A program made the translations under genes and the position numbers. This document shows positions 1-8,095 of a stretch of 26,528 bases of DNA, in pieces; position 1 is the stretch's first letter, and each line of letters opens with the position of its first letter. The stretch is from Acidovorax_G sp046289925 (GTDB lineage Bacteria; Pseudomonadota; Gammaproteobacteria; Burkholderiales; Burkholderiaceae_C): positions 1 through 26,528 of the forward strand of contig JBKBUN010000023.1 in assembly GCA_046289925.1 (NCBI GenBank). Direction: 5' to 3'. The notes below the pieces were generated by a model, which made no database searches, had not been told where the DNA came from, and saw only the letters and a program-made list of their open reading frames with translations.

Positions 1-1
1 C

Positions 2-808
2 TGGGAAGAGGATGTGGCAACGCTGCGCAAGGTGTTCGCACGGCCGCACGGGCTGATCCTGATGACGGGCCCTACCGGCTCTGGCAAGAGCACGACGCTG
101 CATGCGGCTTTGCGCATGCAGCCCCTGATCGAGCGCAATGTGGTCACGGTGGAAGATCCGGTGGAGTACCGCGTACCCGTGGCCTGCCAGACCGAGGTGA
201 ACCGCCGCGCGGGATACGACTTCGCCAATGCGATGCGCCACTTCCTGCGCCACGACCCGGACGTGATTCTGGTGGGAGAAATCCGCGACGGCGAAACCGC
301 ACGTGCGGCCGTGGACGCAGCGTCGACCGGCCACCTCGTGCTGTCCACCTTGCACGTTGGGGGCATCTTTGGGGTGGTGCCCCGGCTCAAGCTGCTGGAG
401 GTGGACACCGAAACCCTGGCCGAAAATTTGTTGGCTGTCGTCAACCAGCGTCTGGTGCGGCGCATTTGCCCGCACTGTGCGACCGAGCACCCTGTCACGC
501 CGGTCGAGCGTGAGTGGATCGAATCCGTCGGGCCACTTGACACCCCCGTGCCGAGCACGCTGTGGCATGGCGCTGGCTGCCCTGCGTGTCGGCACACCGG
601 GTACCTGGGGCGCCTGCCGGTGTACGAACTGCTGGAGGTGGGCCGCGACATGGCGGACGCCATTGCCGCCGACGCCGATCGTGCCACCTTGCGCACCCAT
701 GCCATGGCAGCGGGGCTCAAACCCATCCAGCGCCAGGCACGCCGCCGGGTGCTGGCCGGGCAGACCACCGTGGACGAAATCTTGCGCACCGTGGGTGCAA
801 CGGGCTGA
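2..808 (+). CDS. GspE/PilB-type secretion or pilus ATPase, C-terminal part
   Basis: Hexameric cytoplasmic ATPase that powers pseudopilin assembly; the N-terminus lies before the window, since the frame is open from base 2. The visible 268 residues hold the Walker A motif GPTGSGKSTT (about 23-32), the Asp box VEDPVEY, Walker B with VILVGEIRDGE, and the His box STGHLVLSTLH. A tetracysteine zinc motif follows (CPHC, then CPAC before RHTGYLGR), as in GspE and assembly-type PilB and not usual in the retraction ATPase PilT. A GTG at 14 is an internal codon, not a credible start, because the conserved region runs through it. The next gene begins 3 bases after the stop, so it is probably co-transcribed with the platform protein and the pseudopilins. 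Whether it serves secretion or a pilus cannot be told from the sequence. Confidence 0.95.
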   Translation, partial: WEEDVATLRKVFARPHGLILMTGPTGSGKSTTLHAALRMQPLIERNVVTVEDPVEYRVPVACQTEVNRRAGYDFANAMRHFLRHDPDVILVGEIRDGETARAAVDAASTGHLVLSTLHVGGIFGVVPRLKLLEVDTETLAENLLAVVNQRLVRRICPHCATEHPVTPVEREWIESVGPLDTPVPSTLWHGAGCPACRHTGYLGRLPVYELLEVGRDMADAIAADADRATLRTHAMAAGLKPIQRQARRRVLAGQTTVDEILRTVGATG

Positions 809-811
809 CGC

Positions 812-2077
812 ATGGCCGCGGTGCACAGCTACTTTTATCGGGTGCTGCTGCCCCATGGGGCCATGCAGCGTGGCCTGCTGCGACTGGCAGTAGAGCGAGA
901 GTTGTCGGCCCGCCTGCGGCTGGAGGCGCAGACAGACGGCACGGTCATCACCCTCTGGCGCTTGCCCAACTGGCTGGCGTTTGTGGTGGACTGGTTGGCG
1001 CGGCTCTTTCGCAACCGGCTGCGCGACGAAGACCTGGTTGGGTTCCTGCGCGACCTCGGACTGATGATGGGCGCGGGCGTTCCGGCCATGGAAGCCTTGC
1101 GCACACTGGTCGACGAAGGCGAGCAGGGCAACCAGCGCGCGGTTGCGCAACTGGCGCGGCATATCCGCGACGACCTCAATGGCGGTGTGGGCCTGACCGA
1201 ATCCTTCAACCGCCACCCGGATGTGTTTCCGGAAACCGTGCGCAACCTGGTGGCGATCGGTGAGCAGTCCGGAACGATGGACCGCATGCTGCGCGAGGCT
1301 GCCGAACATGTGGAACGCATGATCCACATCCGCCGCGACATCCGCACCGCGCTGATCTATCCGGCCTTCGTGTTCGCCACCATCATCGGGGTGGCGTTCT
1401 TCTGGATCTACTACGTCGTGCCCAACATGGCGCGGCTATTCAAGCAATTGCAGGCCAAGCTGCCGCCGATCACGGTGGCGCTGGTGGACTTTGCCGATCT
1501 TGTGACCACGCATCTGCCCTGGCTCACGCTGGCGGTGGCGCTGCTGGTCATCGTGGCCGTGGTGGCCTTTCGCCAGTCTGAACGGGTGCAATTGCTCACC
1601 TACTCGGTCATGCACCGGGTGCCGATCATCCGCAACCTGCTCACCTGCTCGGGCATGGCTCACATCACCGAGCATCTGGCCATCCTCGTGCGCGCCGGGC
1701 TGGATTTGATGGCCTCGCTGCACACCCTGTCGCGGGCCACCAAAGACCGTTACTACCGCGTGCGGCTGGAGCAGGTGGCAGCAGCAGTGGGGCGCGGCGA
1801 ATCGGTGGCCCAGTCGATGCGCCGTGTGGGCGGTTTCCCTGCCATGGCCGTGCGTATGGTGGCGGTGGGCGAAGAGGCGGGCAGCCTGGACGAGCAGTTG
1901 CAGCACCTTGCCAACGAATACCGCAAGCGGCTCGATGTGCTCGTGCGTTCGCTGGCCGAGATTTTCAAGCCCGTGATCATCCTGATCGCCGGCGGGATGT
2001 TCATCTTCCTGATCGTGGCGCTGCTGCTGCCGATTTACGACCTCGTGCGCCAGACCGTGGCCCAGAGCCTGGGGTGA
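812..2077 (+). CDS. GspF/PilC-type inner-membrane platform protein
   Basis: Polytopic inner-membrane protein that couples the ATPase to pseudopilin assembly. It is 421 aa, near the usual family size. Two T2SSF repeats are visible: the first around residues 75-200 (FLRDLGLMMGAG, then IGEQSGTMD), the second around 275-395 (LAILVRAGLDLMASL, then VGEEAGSLDEQL). Hydrophobic segments sit after the first repeat (about 185-207), at about 235-252, and near the C-terminus (about 385-410, IILIAGGMFIFLIVALLLP), the standard topology. The N-terminal 70 residues are basic with a short aromatic stretch and are less family-like. The ATG lies 3 bases after the ATPase stop, and the next ORF begins 3 bases after this one ends, which indicates translational coupling. 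Confidence 0.95.
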   Translation: MAAVHSYFYRVLLPHGAMQRGLLRLAVERELSARLRLEAQTDGTVITLWRLPNWLAFVVDWLARLFRNRLRDEDLVGFLRDLGLMMGAGVPAMEALRTLVDEGEQGNQRAVAQLARHIRDDLNGGVGLTESFNRHPDVFPETVRNLVAIGEQSGTMDRMLREAAEHVERMIHIRRDIRTALIYPAFVFATIIGVAFFWIYYVVPNMARLFKQLQAKLPPITVALVDFADLVTTHLPWLTLAVALLVIVAVVAFRQSERVQLLTYSVMHRVPIIRNLLTCSGMAHITEHLAILVRAGLDLMASLHTLSRATKDRYYRVRLEQVAAAVGRGESVAQSMRRVGGFPAMAVRMVAVGEEAGSLDEQLQHLANEYRKRLDVLVRSLAEIFKPVIILIAGGMFIFLIVALLLPIYDLVRQTVAQSLG

Positions 2078-2080
2078 GCC

Positions 2081-4591
2081 ATGCAGACGTCCTTGCTTCG
2101 CCTCCTGAAACACCCGCTTGGGCACCGCCGCCATCGCGGCGCAGCGCCTTTGCGACAACAGGGCCTGGGTCTGCTGGAAGTCGTATTGCTGACCTTGTTG
2201 CTTGGCGGCATGGTGCTGGGTGGCATCGTGTCGCTACGCACGCTGCAGCAGTCGCAGCAGGCTGAAGCGGCCGAGCAGGGCCTGCGCCGTGCAGACCGTG
2301 CGGTGATCACCTTCGTGGCCCAGCACAACCGCCTGCCATGTCCGGATGTGGACGGCGATGGCCGTGAAGACGCGTTGGCGACGGGTACGGGCTGCAGCGC
2401 GACCGCAGGCCAGAAAGGCTGGCTGCCCTTGACCACGCTGGGCCTGGACGGCACGGGTGCCGACCAGGGGGCCATGCCGCGTCTGCTGTACCTGGTGCAA
2501 CGCGAGGCGCAAGACCTGGGGCTGGCCGATCCGGTGCGGCACAACCCGCCGGCCTTCGACACCGCCACGGGTCAGTATTCGGGCGTACGCCCGCTCAACC
2601 AGATTGCCACCACCGACATCTGCCAGGGCATCGAGAATGCGCGCAGCGTGGCGCTTTCCGGTGGCCAGGCGCAGACCGACGGCCGTGCGCTGGCCTATGC
2701 GCTGGTGCACCCGGGACGCGGTGATTTCAGCGGCACGGGCGAAGGCTTCGAGGGCCTGAACCGCCTGGCCAGTTCGGTGGGGGCGGTCGAGCCCCCGCAG
2801 CGCGGCTGGACGCCCGGTGTGTACGACGACCGCGTGTGGGTACAGACCTATGCGGGCATGGCCACGGCGCTTGAATGCGAGCGTCTTCTGGCGTCCTCGC
2901 GCATCATGGGTTTTGCCACCGAATGGGTGGATGAGGTCAATGAGCAGAAGGAAGCGACACGCAACTCGGCGATCATTTCTTCGACCATCAATGGCATCTC
3001 GGCCGGGGTGGCGCTCATCAAGACGGCCATGGCCGCCAAGGGGCTGCTCAATGCCATCACGCACCTGTCGGCGGCGGCATCGGCCCTGGCGGGTGCGATT
3101 GCCAGCTGCGTCATCCTGGTGGGCTGTGCCCTGATTCCAACCTTTGCTGCCGCGGTGGCCGTGGCCATTGCCTCGATTGCGGCCTACACCGTTACGATCA
3201 CGCTGGCGGCGACATCATTGGCGGCTTCATTGGTGGCCATGGGGCTGTCGATTTCAGTGGCCGTGCAGGCTGGGGCCGAGGTCAGTGCGAGCTTCAACCT
3301 CGACCAGGTACGAGACCAGGCGCAGACGGCCTATAACGAAGCCGTCGGACGTCGGCAGGTGGCCCAGGGCCGGTACAACGATGCGGTGGGCGCACGCGAT
3401 ACCTCGTCCGGACCCGCCTACAACGCCGCAGTCGCCAGCTTTGAGGGCAAGGTGGCCGGTTTTGCCAGCTACGTCACCAGCCTCAACGACTGCGGTTCGT
3501 CCAGCACCGACTACGACTGCTCGCCCCCCTTGAGCCTGACCACCTACCAGCCACAGATCAACTCGATCAAGTCGGCGGTGGACACCCTGGTGCAGCGCGA
3601 GCTCGCGTACCAGGATGCCGAGGCCGCGTACCAGCGGGCCATCAATGGGCCTCAGAATCCGAGCACTTCGGCGCCCGCCAATTCGCGTCTGCCGCCGGAT
3701 GTGCGCGACAAGCTCGTGGCGGCGCGCGACCAGGCCCAGGCCGCAGGCGACACCGACCGCGTGACCGGATTGAACAACGCCATCGCCTATCTCGACAACC
3801 AGCAAAGCGGCACCAGCGGCTACACCGACAGCCAGCGCGCTGCCGACATTGCCGCACAGATCAACCAGGTGCAGGCACAGATTGACGCCTACGACGCCCA
3901 GATTGCAGCTCTCAATAGCCAACTGGGTGGCGTGGGCTGCAGCCCGCTGCCCACCGCAGAGCCGCAGCGCCAGCGCTGCGTGGACCGCGGCATTCTGGAG
4001 CAGCAACGCGCCCAGGCCGTGGCCATGCGGGCCACCTTGCAGCAGCAGCTCAATGGCTTGAATCTCGATGTGGCCACCGCGCAGGGCCTGCGCGACAGCG
4101 CGCGCTCTGCGCGGGATGCTGCCCAGTTGGCGCTCGACAACGCCAAGGCGAGCCTCAACGCAAGCCTTTCGGCCATGCGCTACACCACCTGCGTGCGCGG
4201 CGTGAATCCGGGCAGCAACGGTCAGCCCGATCAACCGTACTCGGTGTGCACGGTGCGCTACTACGACGCCATCGCCAACGACAGCAACGTCTTCATCGAG
4301 TACAGCGGCGACCCACCAGCCGGTGCCACCTGCATACCGCTGATCAACCGATGCCTGGTCAAGGACTACCACAACCGTCTCAACGAAATCGTGCGCACGC
4401 GATACGACTACGCCATTGCCGACAAGGCGGTGCAGGAGGCCCAAGCCACCCTGACCAAGGCCCAGCAGGACGAGGCGGATGCCATGGCCACGGTGCAGGC
4501 GCTGTCGGGGATCAATGCGGGCGGTATTCCGGTCTGGAGCGGTGCGGCTGACATCCTGCAGCGGGCAGACCGCAAGGGAGGTATCCAATGA
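2081..4591 (+). CDS. Giant prepilin-like protein with coiled coils (paralogue 1 of 3)
   Basis: An 836-aa protein with a class III (prepilin peptidase) signal: cleavage is predicted after Gly28, with Glu at +5 (G/LGLLE) and a hydrophobic helix at 31-50. Motifs shared with the next two genes are RLPCPD (84-89, Leu at +57 from the cleavage site), an acidic DGDG (91-94), DIC (179-181), ALVHPGR (207-213), VYDD (247-250) and LEC (264-266, 16 residues after YDD). Residues about 306-400 form a long Ala/Gly/Val-rich hydrophobic stretch, several membrane-helix lengths long. Residues 405-435, 585-615, 636-698 and 765-807 look like coiled coil (Ala/Gln/Asp heptads). Cysteine-rich patches lie at 471-480, 620-633 and 704-758. 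Ordinary pseudopilins are 150-350 aa, so this is a large outlier. Inference: a tip or special subunit of the pseudopilus; function unknown. Its stop overlaps the next start (ATGA). Confidence 0.9.
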   Translation: MQTSLLRLLKHPLGHRRHRGAAPLRQQGLGLLEVVLLTLLLGGMVLGGIVSLRTLQQSQQAEAAEQGLRRADRAVITFVAQHNRLPCPDVDGDGREDALATGTGCSATAGQKGWLPLTTLGLDGTGADQGAMPRLLYLVQREAQDLGLADPVRHNPPAFDTATGQYSGVRPLNQIATTDICQGIENARSVALSGGQAQTDGRALAYALVHPGRGDFSGTGEGFEGLNRLASSVGAVEPPQRGWTPGVYDDRVWVQTYAGMATALECERLLASSRIMGFATEWVDEVNEQKEATRNSAIISSTINGISAGVALIKTAMAAKGLLNAITHLSAAASALAGAIASCVILVGCALIPTFAAAVAVAIASIAAYTVTITLAATSLAASLVAMGLSISVAVQAGAEVSASFNLDQVRDQAQTAYNEAVGRRQVAQGRYNDAVGARDTSSGPAYNAAVASFEGKVAGFASYVTSLNDCGSSSTDYDCSPPLSLTTYQPQINSIKSAVDTLVQRELAYQDAEAAYQRAINGPQNPSTSAPANSRLPPDVRDKLVAARDQAQAAGDTDRVTGLNNAIAYLDNQQSGTSGYTDSQRAADIAAQINQVQAQIDAYDAQIAALNSQLGGVGCSPLPTAEPQRQRCVDRGILEQQRAQAVAMRATLQQQLNGLNLDVATAQGLRDSARSARDAAQLALDNAKASLNASLSAMRYTTCVRGVNPGSNGQPDQPYSVCTVRYYDAIANDSNVFIEYSGDPPAGATCIPLINRCLVKDYHNRLNEIVRTRYDYAIADKAVQEAQATLTKAQQDEADAMATVQALSGINAGGIPVWSGAADILQRADRKGGIQ

Positions 4592-5718
4592 AGTACAGGC
4601 CTGTGCGGGCCTCCGCGTTGCGCCTGCGCGAGCGCGGCTTCAGCCTGCTCGAAGTGGGCATTGGCCTGGCTGCCACCGCCGTGGTTGGCATGCTGCTGTG
4701 GGGCGTGCTGCCGCGCCAGCAGCAAGGCCGCGAAGAAGCGCAACTGGCCCAGCAGATGAACGATGTGGAAGCAGCCGTGATCGGGTTTGCACAGCGCGAA
4801 AGCCGCCTGCCGTGTCCTGCCAGCGACATGCTGGGCCGAGAGAACTGCGCTGCAAGCACGCCGCTGGGCCTGTTGCCTTGGCGCGACCTTGGCCTGGGGG
4901 CGGAACTGGGTGCGCTGCGCTACGGCGTGGGCACCACCACGCTGATGCAGGCCAACGCCAGCTTCGTGCCCAACCTGCCGCCAGCGCCTGCAGGGTATGT
5001 GGCCGGAGGCTACGTGCCCACCACGCTGGTCAACGGGCTGGACCTGTGCCAGACCCTGCGCGGTGTCATCGCCTCGGGCGGCGGCGCCTCGATTGCGGGT
5101 GCGCCCTACGCCTGGGCCGTGGCCCATCCTGGCCGCAACGGGCAGTTCGATGGTGCCAACACCGCCGGATTCGATGTGCCTGGCAAGGCCCAGGCCGTCA
5201 GCCCTGCGTACGACGATACGGTGGCCGCCCACGCTCCGGCCGAATTGGCAGCCCGTTTGGGCTGTGTGCAGCGCCTGGCGCAGGCGCAGTCCATGGCCCG
5301 CGCCTCGTACGCGAGCTACGACATGTGGCGCCTGACCGACGAGTTCTATCAGTTCCGGGTGTACGCGCACCGCGTGCGGCAAACCAACGTGACCTACGCC
5401 GGGGTGAACCTGGGGTTTGCGATTGTGGACATTGCCAATGCTGTGGCCACCGGCATGACCGGCTTTGCCATGACCCTGGCCGGCGGCCCCGGGTCTGCGG
5501 CGGTGGCCGGTGACTTGATTGCCATCACCGTGTCCGTTGGAGCGGCCATTGGCGCAGCTGGTGCGGCGGGCTATAGCCTGGCCACCGCCATCATTGCCGA
5601 GCAAAAGGCCAATGCCCAGCAGCAGGCGGCCGGGCAAGAGGTGACGCAGGCGGCCGCCCGTTTCCTTGTCACCTACAACCAGGCCGTGAGCACGGACCAG
5701 AAAGGGCTGCGCCCATGA
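4588..5718 (+). CDS. Large prepilin-like protein (paralogue 2 of 3)
   Basis: A 376-aa protein with a textbook prepilin site: G17/FSLLE with Glu at +5, followed by a hydrophobic helix to about residue 40. It shares the family pattern: RLPCP (73-77, Leu at +57), LLPWRDLGL (95-103), LRYGV (110-114), DLC (152-154), AWAVAHPGR (175-183), AYDD (207-210) and LGC (224-226, 16 residues after YDD). A hydrophobic Ala/Gly-rich segment occupies about 270-337, ending in a charged, Gln/Ala-rich helix. It lacks the coiled-coil and Cys-rich extension of its upstream neighbour and so may represent the basic form of the family. A good ribosome site (AAGGGAGG, 4574-4581) lies 6 bases before the ATG. Both ends overlap neighbours by ATGA. 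Likely secreted or membrane-anchored after processing; its exact job is unknown. Confidence 0.9.
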   Translation: MKYRPVRASALRLRERGFSLLEVGIGLAATAVVGMLLWGVLPRQQQGREEAQLAQQMNDVEAAVIGFAQRESRLPCPASDMLGRENCAASTPLGLLPWRDLGLGAELGALRYGVGTTTLMQANASFVPNLPPAPAGYVAGGYVPTTLVNGLDLCQTLRGVIASGGGASIAGAPYAWAVAHPGRNGQFDGANTAGFDVPGKAQAVSPAYDDTVAAHAPAELAARLGCVQRLAQAQSMARASYASYDMWRLTDEFYQFRVYAHRVRQTNVTYAGVNLGFAIVDIANAVATGMTGFAMTLAGGPGSAAVAGDLIAITVSVGAAIGAAGAAGYSLATAIIAEQKANAQQQAAGQEVTQAAARFLVTYNQAVSTDQKGLRP

Positions 5719-6953
5719 GCCGCATGCCATTCAGGGTGAGGGTGGGGCGTTCCATGCTTCGCCGTCCTTTAAGGGGCTATTCGTTGGTCGAGATGGGGGT
5801 GGCGCTGGCCATTCTGGGTCTGCTGGTGTCGGCCGCCGTGGCCTACTGGGCCTACAGCACGCGCCACACCGTGGCCCAGGCGGCGCGTGACGCTTCGCTG
5901 GAGGCCCGCGCAGCGCTGATGGCCTTTGTCCAGGCGCGCTACCGCCTGCCCTGCCCAGACGCAGACGGCGACGGCGTGGAAGACGGCACGGGAGGCGTGT
6001 GCCCCGCAGGCACGCAGGTGGGCGGGTTCCCGTGGAAGACGGTGGGCGTGTTCAGCCCCGCCGTGCGGAGCATGCGCTACGGCGTGTACCGCCTCGCCGA
6101 TGAGGGCGACCACCGCCTCGATGTGGACCTGACACGCGACATGGACCGCTTTGCGCCGCTAGTGGCCCAGGGCGCACCCTTGGCGGCCGACGAAATTCTG
6201 CTCGGACGCAACAACCTGATGGACTTCTGCCGCGCGCTGGACCTGGCATCACGCCCCGGGCGTGCCGTGGATGCGGCCCATCTCAACATCTGGCGCACCG
6301 GCGAGCCGGCCAGCCGTCGGCATGTGGCCTATGTGCTGGCCTCGGGCGGCCTGCTCGATGCCGACGGCGACGGCCAGCGCCTGGACGGTGCCAACACCTC
6401 TGCCAGTAACGCCAACCCGGCTTTCGAGTTGCCAACGCGCGCTGCCAGCGAGGTCTACGACGACACCGTGGTGGCCGGCACATTTGAAGACCTGATGAGC
6501 GAACTGGGCTGCCCCCAGGGCCTGAGCGCCATCGGCCACACCCATGCCAATGCTGCTTTGAGTGCGGCCATGATGCGCCAGGGCATCAACGACTACCGCC
6601 GCCAGCTCAAGCTGCTGGCCGACGCGGCAGGTGCGGGCGTGGCGGCTGGCACGGCCAAGGTGCTGATGACCGGTGCAGCGCTGTCCAAGGCCGTGGCCAC
6701 GATGCTGGACCAGACCGCCGTTGCGCTCACATCGCAAGGAGCGCTCAGCGCCATCTTGGCATCCGGCACCCTTGCCATCATTGCCAACACCGCTTCCACC
6801 GTCACCGCCGCCGGGGTGCTGGCCACAGCCATCGCCTTCAAAGTTGAGGCCGACGAGCGCTACCACAACGTCGCTCCCCTGGTCACGCTGGGCAACTCGC
6901 TCGACACCTCGGTGGGCGACAACTTCCGACAGGCCGACCTTGACGGCTTCTGA
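5715..6953 (+). CDS. Large prepilin-like protein (paralogue 3 of 3)
   Basis: A 412-aa protein with a prepilin cleavage site G21/YSLVE (Glu at +5) and an N-terminal hydrophobic helix (about 27-46). It carries the same motif order as the two preceding genes: RLPCPD (77-82, Leu at +57), DGDG (84-87), FPWKTVGV (105-112), MRYGVY (120-125), DFC (170-172), AYVLAS (205-210, in place of the HPG motif), VYDD (247-250) and LGC (264-266). A second acidic DADGDG lies at 215-220 and could bind calcium, but that is a guess. A hydrophobic Ala-rich domain spans about 303-375. The start overlaps the previous stop (ATGA), with AAAGGG about 10 bases upstream. An internal ATG (residue 14) would also keep the prepilin signal. 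The gene ends 16 bases before the next one. Confidence 0.9.
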   Translation: MSRMPFRVRVGRSMLRRPLRGYSLVEMGVALAILGLLVSAAVAYWAYSTRHTVAQAARDASLEARAALMAFVQARYRLPCPDADGDGVEDGTGGVCPAGTQVGGFPWKTVGVFSPAVRSMRYGVYRLADEGDHRLDVDLTRDMDRFAPLVAQGAPLAADEILLGRNNLMDFCRALDLASRPGRAVDAAHLNIWRTGEPASRRHVAYVLASGGLLDADGDGQRLDGANTSASNANPAFELPTRAASEVYDDTVVAGTFEDLMSELGCPQGLSAIGHTHANAALSAAMMRQGINDYRRQLKLLADAAGAGVAAGTAKVLMTGAALSKAVATMLDQTAVALTSQGALSAILASGTLAIIANTASTVTAAGVLATAIAFKVEADERYHNVAPLVTLGNSLDTSVGDNFRQADLDGF

Positions 6954-6969
6954 CGACGCCATTCTCTGC

Positions 6970-7770
6970 ATGCCCATGCCCGACACCCTCTGTTCCGCGC
7001 CGTTCACGGCAACCCGTCACTCCGTTTCGCCGCAGCGCCAGTCGCGCCAGCGCGGCTTCACGCTCATGGAACTGGCGGTGGTGCTCGTGGTCATTGGGCT
7101 CATCCTTGGGGCCGTGGCCGTGGGGCGCGACGTGCAGCGCAATGCCGTGTACCAGCGACTGAGCAACGAATTCGTGCAAGGCTGGCTCATGGCCTACGAC
7201 GTGTACTGGAACGTCACCGGTCGCGCCCCTGGCGACAGCGCCACTGCGCCCACGGGGGCGGTGGCCGGTACGCGCGCCACGGCCACCGCGGCAGGCACTG
7301 CGCTGTGCGACAACCCAACCACCCCGACCGCCGCCGACAGTCTTCTCAACGTGATGCTGGCCGCAGGCATCCGCCTGCCGCAGGGCCGTGCCGAAGGGCA
7401 GAACAACCGCTACGTCTATCTGGATAGCAACGGCAACCCGCAGGAGGTGCGCGTGTGCTTTCGCAACGTGATGTGGGCCGAGCCCGGCGCCACCGTGGGC
7501 ACCTACGTCTCGCTGCCGCGCAACGTCATGGTGCTCAGCGGCCTCACACCCTCGCTCGCGCGCATGATCGACGCCCAGATCGACACCCAGGCCGATGCCC
7601 GCTTCGGCCGTGTGCGCGAAGAAGGCCTGGCCAACAGCACGTCCATCACCACCTCGCGGGACTGGCCGTCGCAGGACACCGTGGCCTTCGGCGACACCAG
7701 CAACACCGAAACGCGCCGTGACGAAGACCAGGTCACAGTGATGACCGCGTACGTGCTCATGTCCCGTTGA
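6970..7770 (+). CDS. Pseudopilin with type IV prepilin N-terminus (possible major subunit)
   Basis: A 266-aa protein with G29/FTLME, the classic prepilin peptidase site with Glu at +5, then a hydrophobic helix (about 35-52, LAVVLVVIGLILGAVAVG). Unlike the three genes before it, it has no LPCP, D-x-C or YDD motif and no second hydrophobic domain. Its body is a compact soluble region containing GRAPGD, the position where many pseudopilins have a YPGD-like motif, and three cysteines. This suggests the main or linking pilin of the operon, with the larger paralogues as minor subunits (inference). The reading frame is open well upstream inside the previous gene. I chose the ATG at 6970 because it leaves a normal leader and follows the previous stop by 16 bases; the ATG at 6976 is as good. 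No clear ribosome site is seen. Confidence 0.88.
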   Translation: MPMPDTLCSAPFTATRHSVSPQRQSRQRGFTLMELAVVLVVIGLILGAVAVGRDVQRNAVYQRLSNEFVQGWLMAYDVYWNVTGRAPGDSATAPTGAVAGTRATATAAGTALCDNPTTPTAADSLLNVMLAAGIRLPQGRAEGQNNRYVYLDSNGNPQEVRVCFRNVMWAEPGATVGTYVSLPRNVMVLSGLTPSLARMIDAQIDTQADARFGRVREEGLANSTSITTSRDWPSQDTVAFGDTSNTETRRDEDQVTVMTAYVLMSR

Positions 7771-7842
7771 GCGCTCGCGCAGCCAAGGGTGGACCCAGGG
7801 TGGACATGGATTGTCCGCCGCGCATGCGGCCCCTGGGGCATG

Positions 7843-7878
7843 AAAAAAGGCCGCAGCATGGTGTCACGCTGCGGCCTT
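7843..7878 (-). terminator. Rho-independent terminator of the tRNA-Arg gene
   Basis: An 11-bp perfect GC-rich stem (arms 7847-7857 and 7868-7878, loop of 10) is followed, on the minus strand, by a run of six T (complement of A 7843-7848). It lies just beyond the 3' end of the tRNA read on that strand. On the plus strand there is no T run after the stem, so it is not an obvious terminator for the pilin operon. Confidence 0.85.
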
Positions 7879-7883
7879 GTGCC

Positions 7884-7958
7884 TGGTCCCCTCGACAGGA
7901 ATCGAACCTGTATCTAGCGCTTAGGAGGCACTCGTTCTATCCATTGAACTACGAGGAG
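7884..7958 (-). tRNA. tRNA-Arg (anticodon CCT)
   Basis: A full cloverleaf can be folded on the minus strand: a 7-bp acceptor stem (CTCCTCG with CGAGGGG, one G-U pair), D stem GTTC/GAAC, an anticodon stem AGTGC/GCGCT with loop CTCCTAA giving anticodon CCT, a 4-base variable loop, and T stem ACAGG/CCTGT with the TTCGATT loop. Discriminator A and an encoded CCA end complete 75 bases. It decodes AGG. It stands alone, and its 3' end faces the pilin operon. Confidence 0.95.
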
Positions 7959-8021
7959 GGGAGGCCCGCATTGTAGGGGCAGGCCCATGGTTCTGGGATT
8001 CCAAGCCAAATAGGCCTCAGA

Positions 8022-8063
8022 TCCATCAAAGTCAAGCACAACAAGCTATCAAACTAATAGCAA
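8022..8063 (-). repeat. Short dispersed palindromic repeat, copy A
   Basis: Read on the minus strand this is TTGCTATTAGTTTGATAGCT followed by TGTTGTGCTTGACTTTGATG. It resembles copies B (19917-19965) and C (23622-23671): an AT-rich GCTA..TTTRATAGCT head followed by a GCTTG..AAGC-type hairpin, partly degraded here. It sits between the tRNA and the 3' end of tamB. From memory, such elements are common in Comamonadaceae intergenic regions; this was not checked. Confidence 0.6.
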
Positions 8064-8095
8064 TCCAGTCGGGTCGCTGTGTGGTGGGCGGGCCT

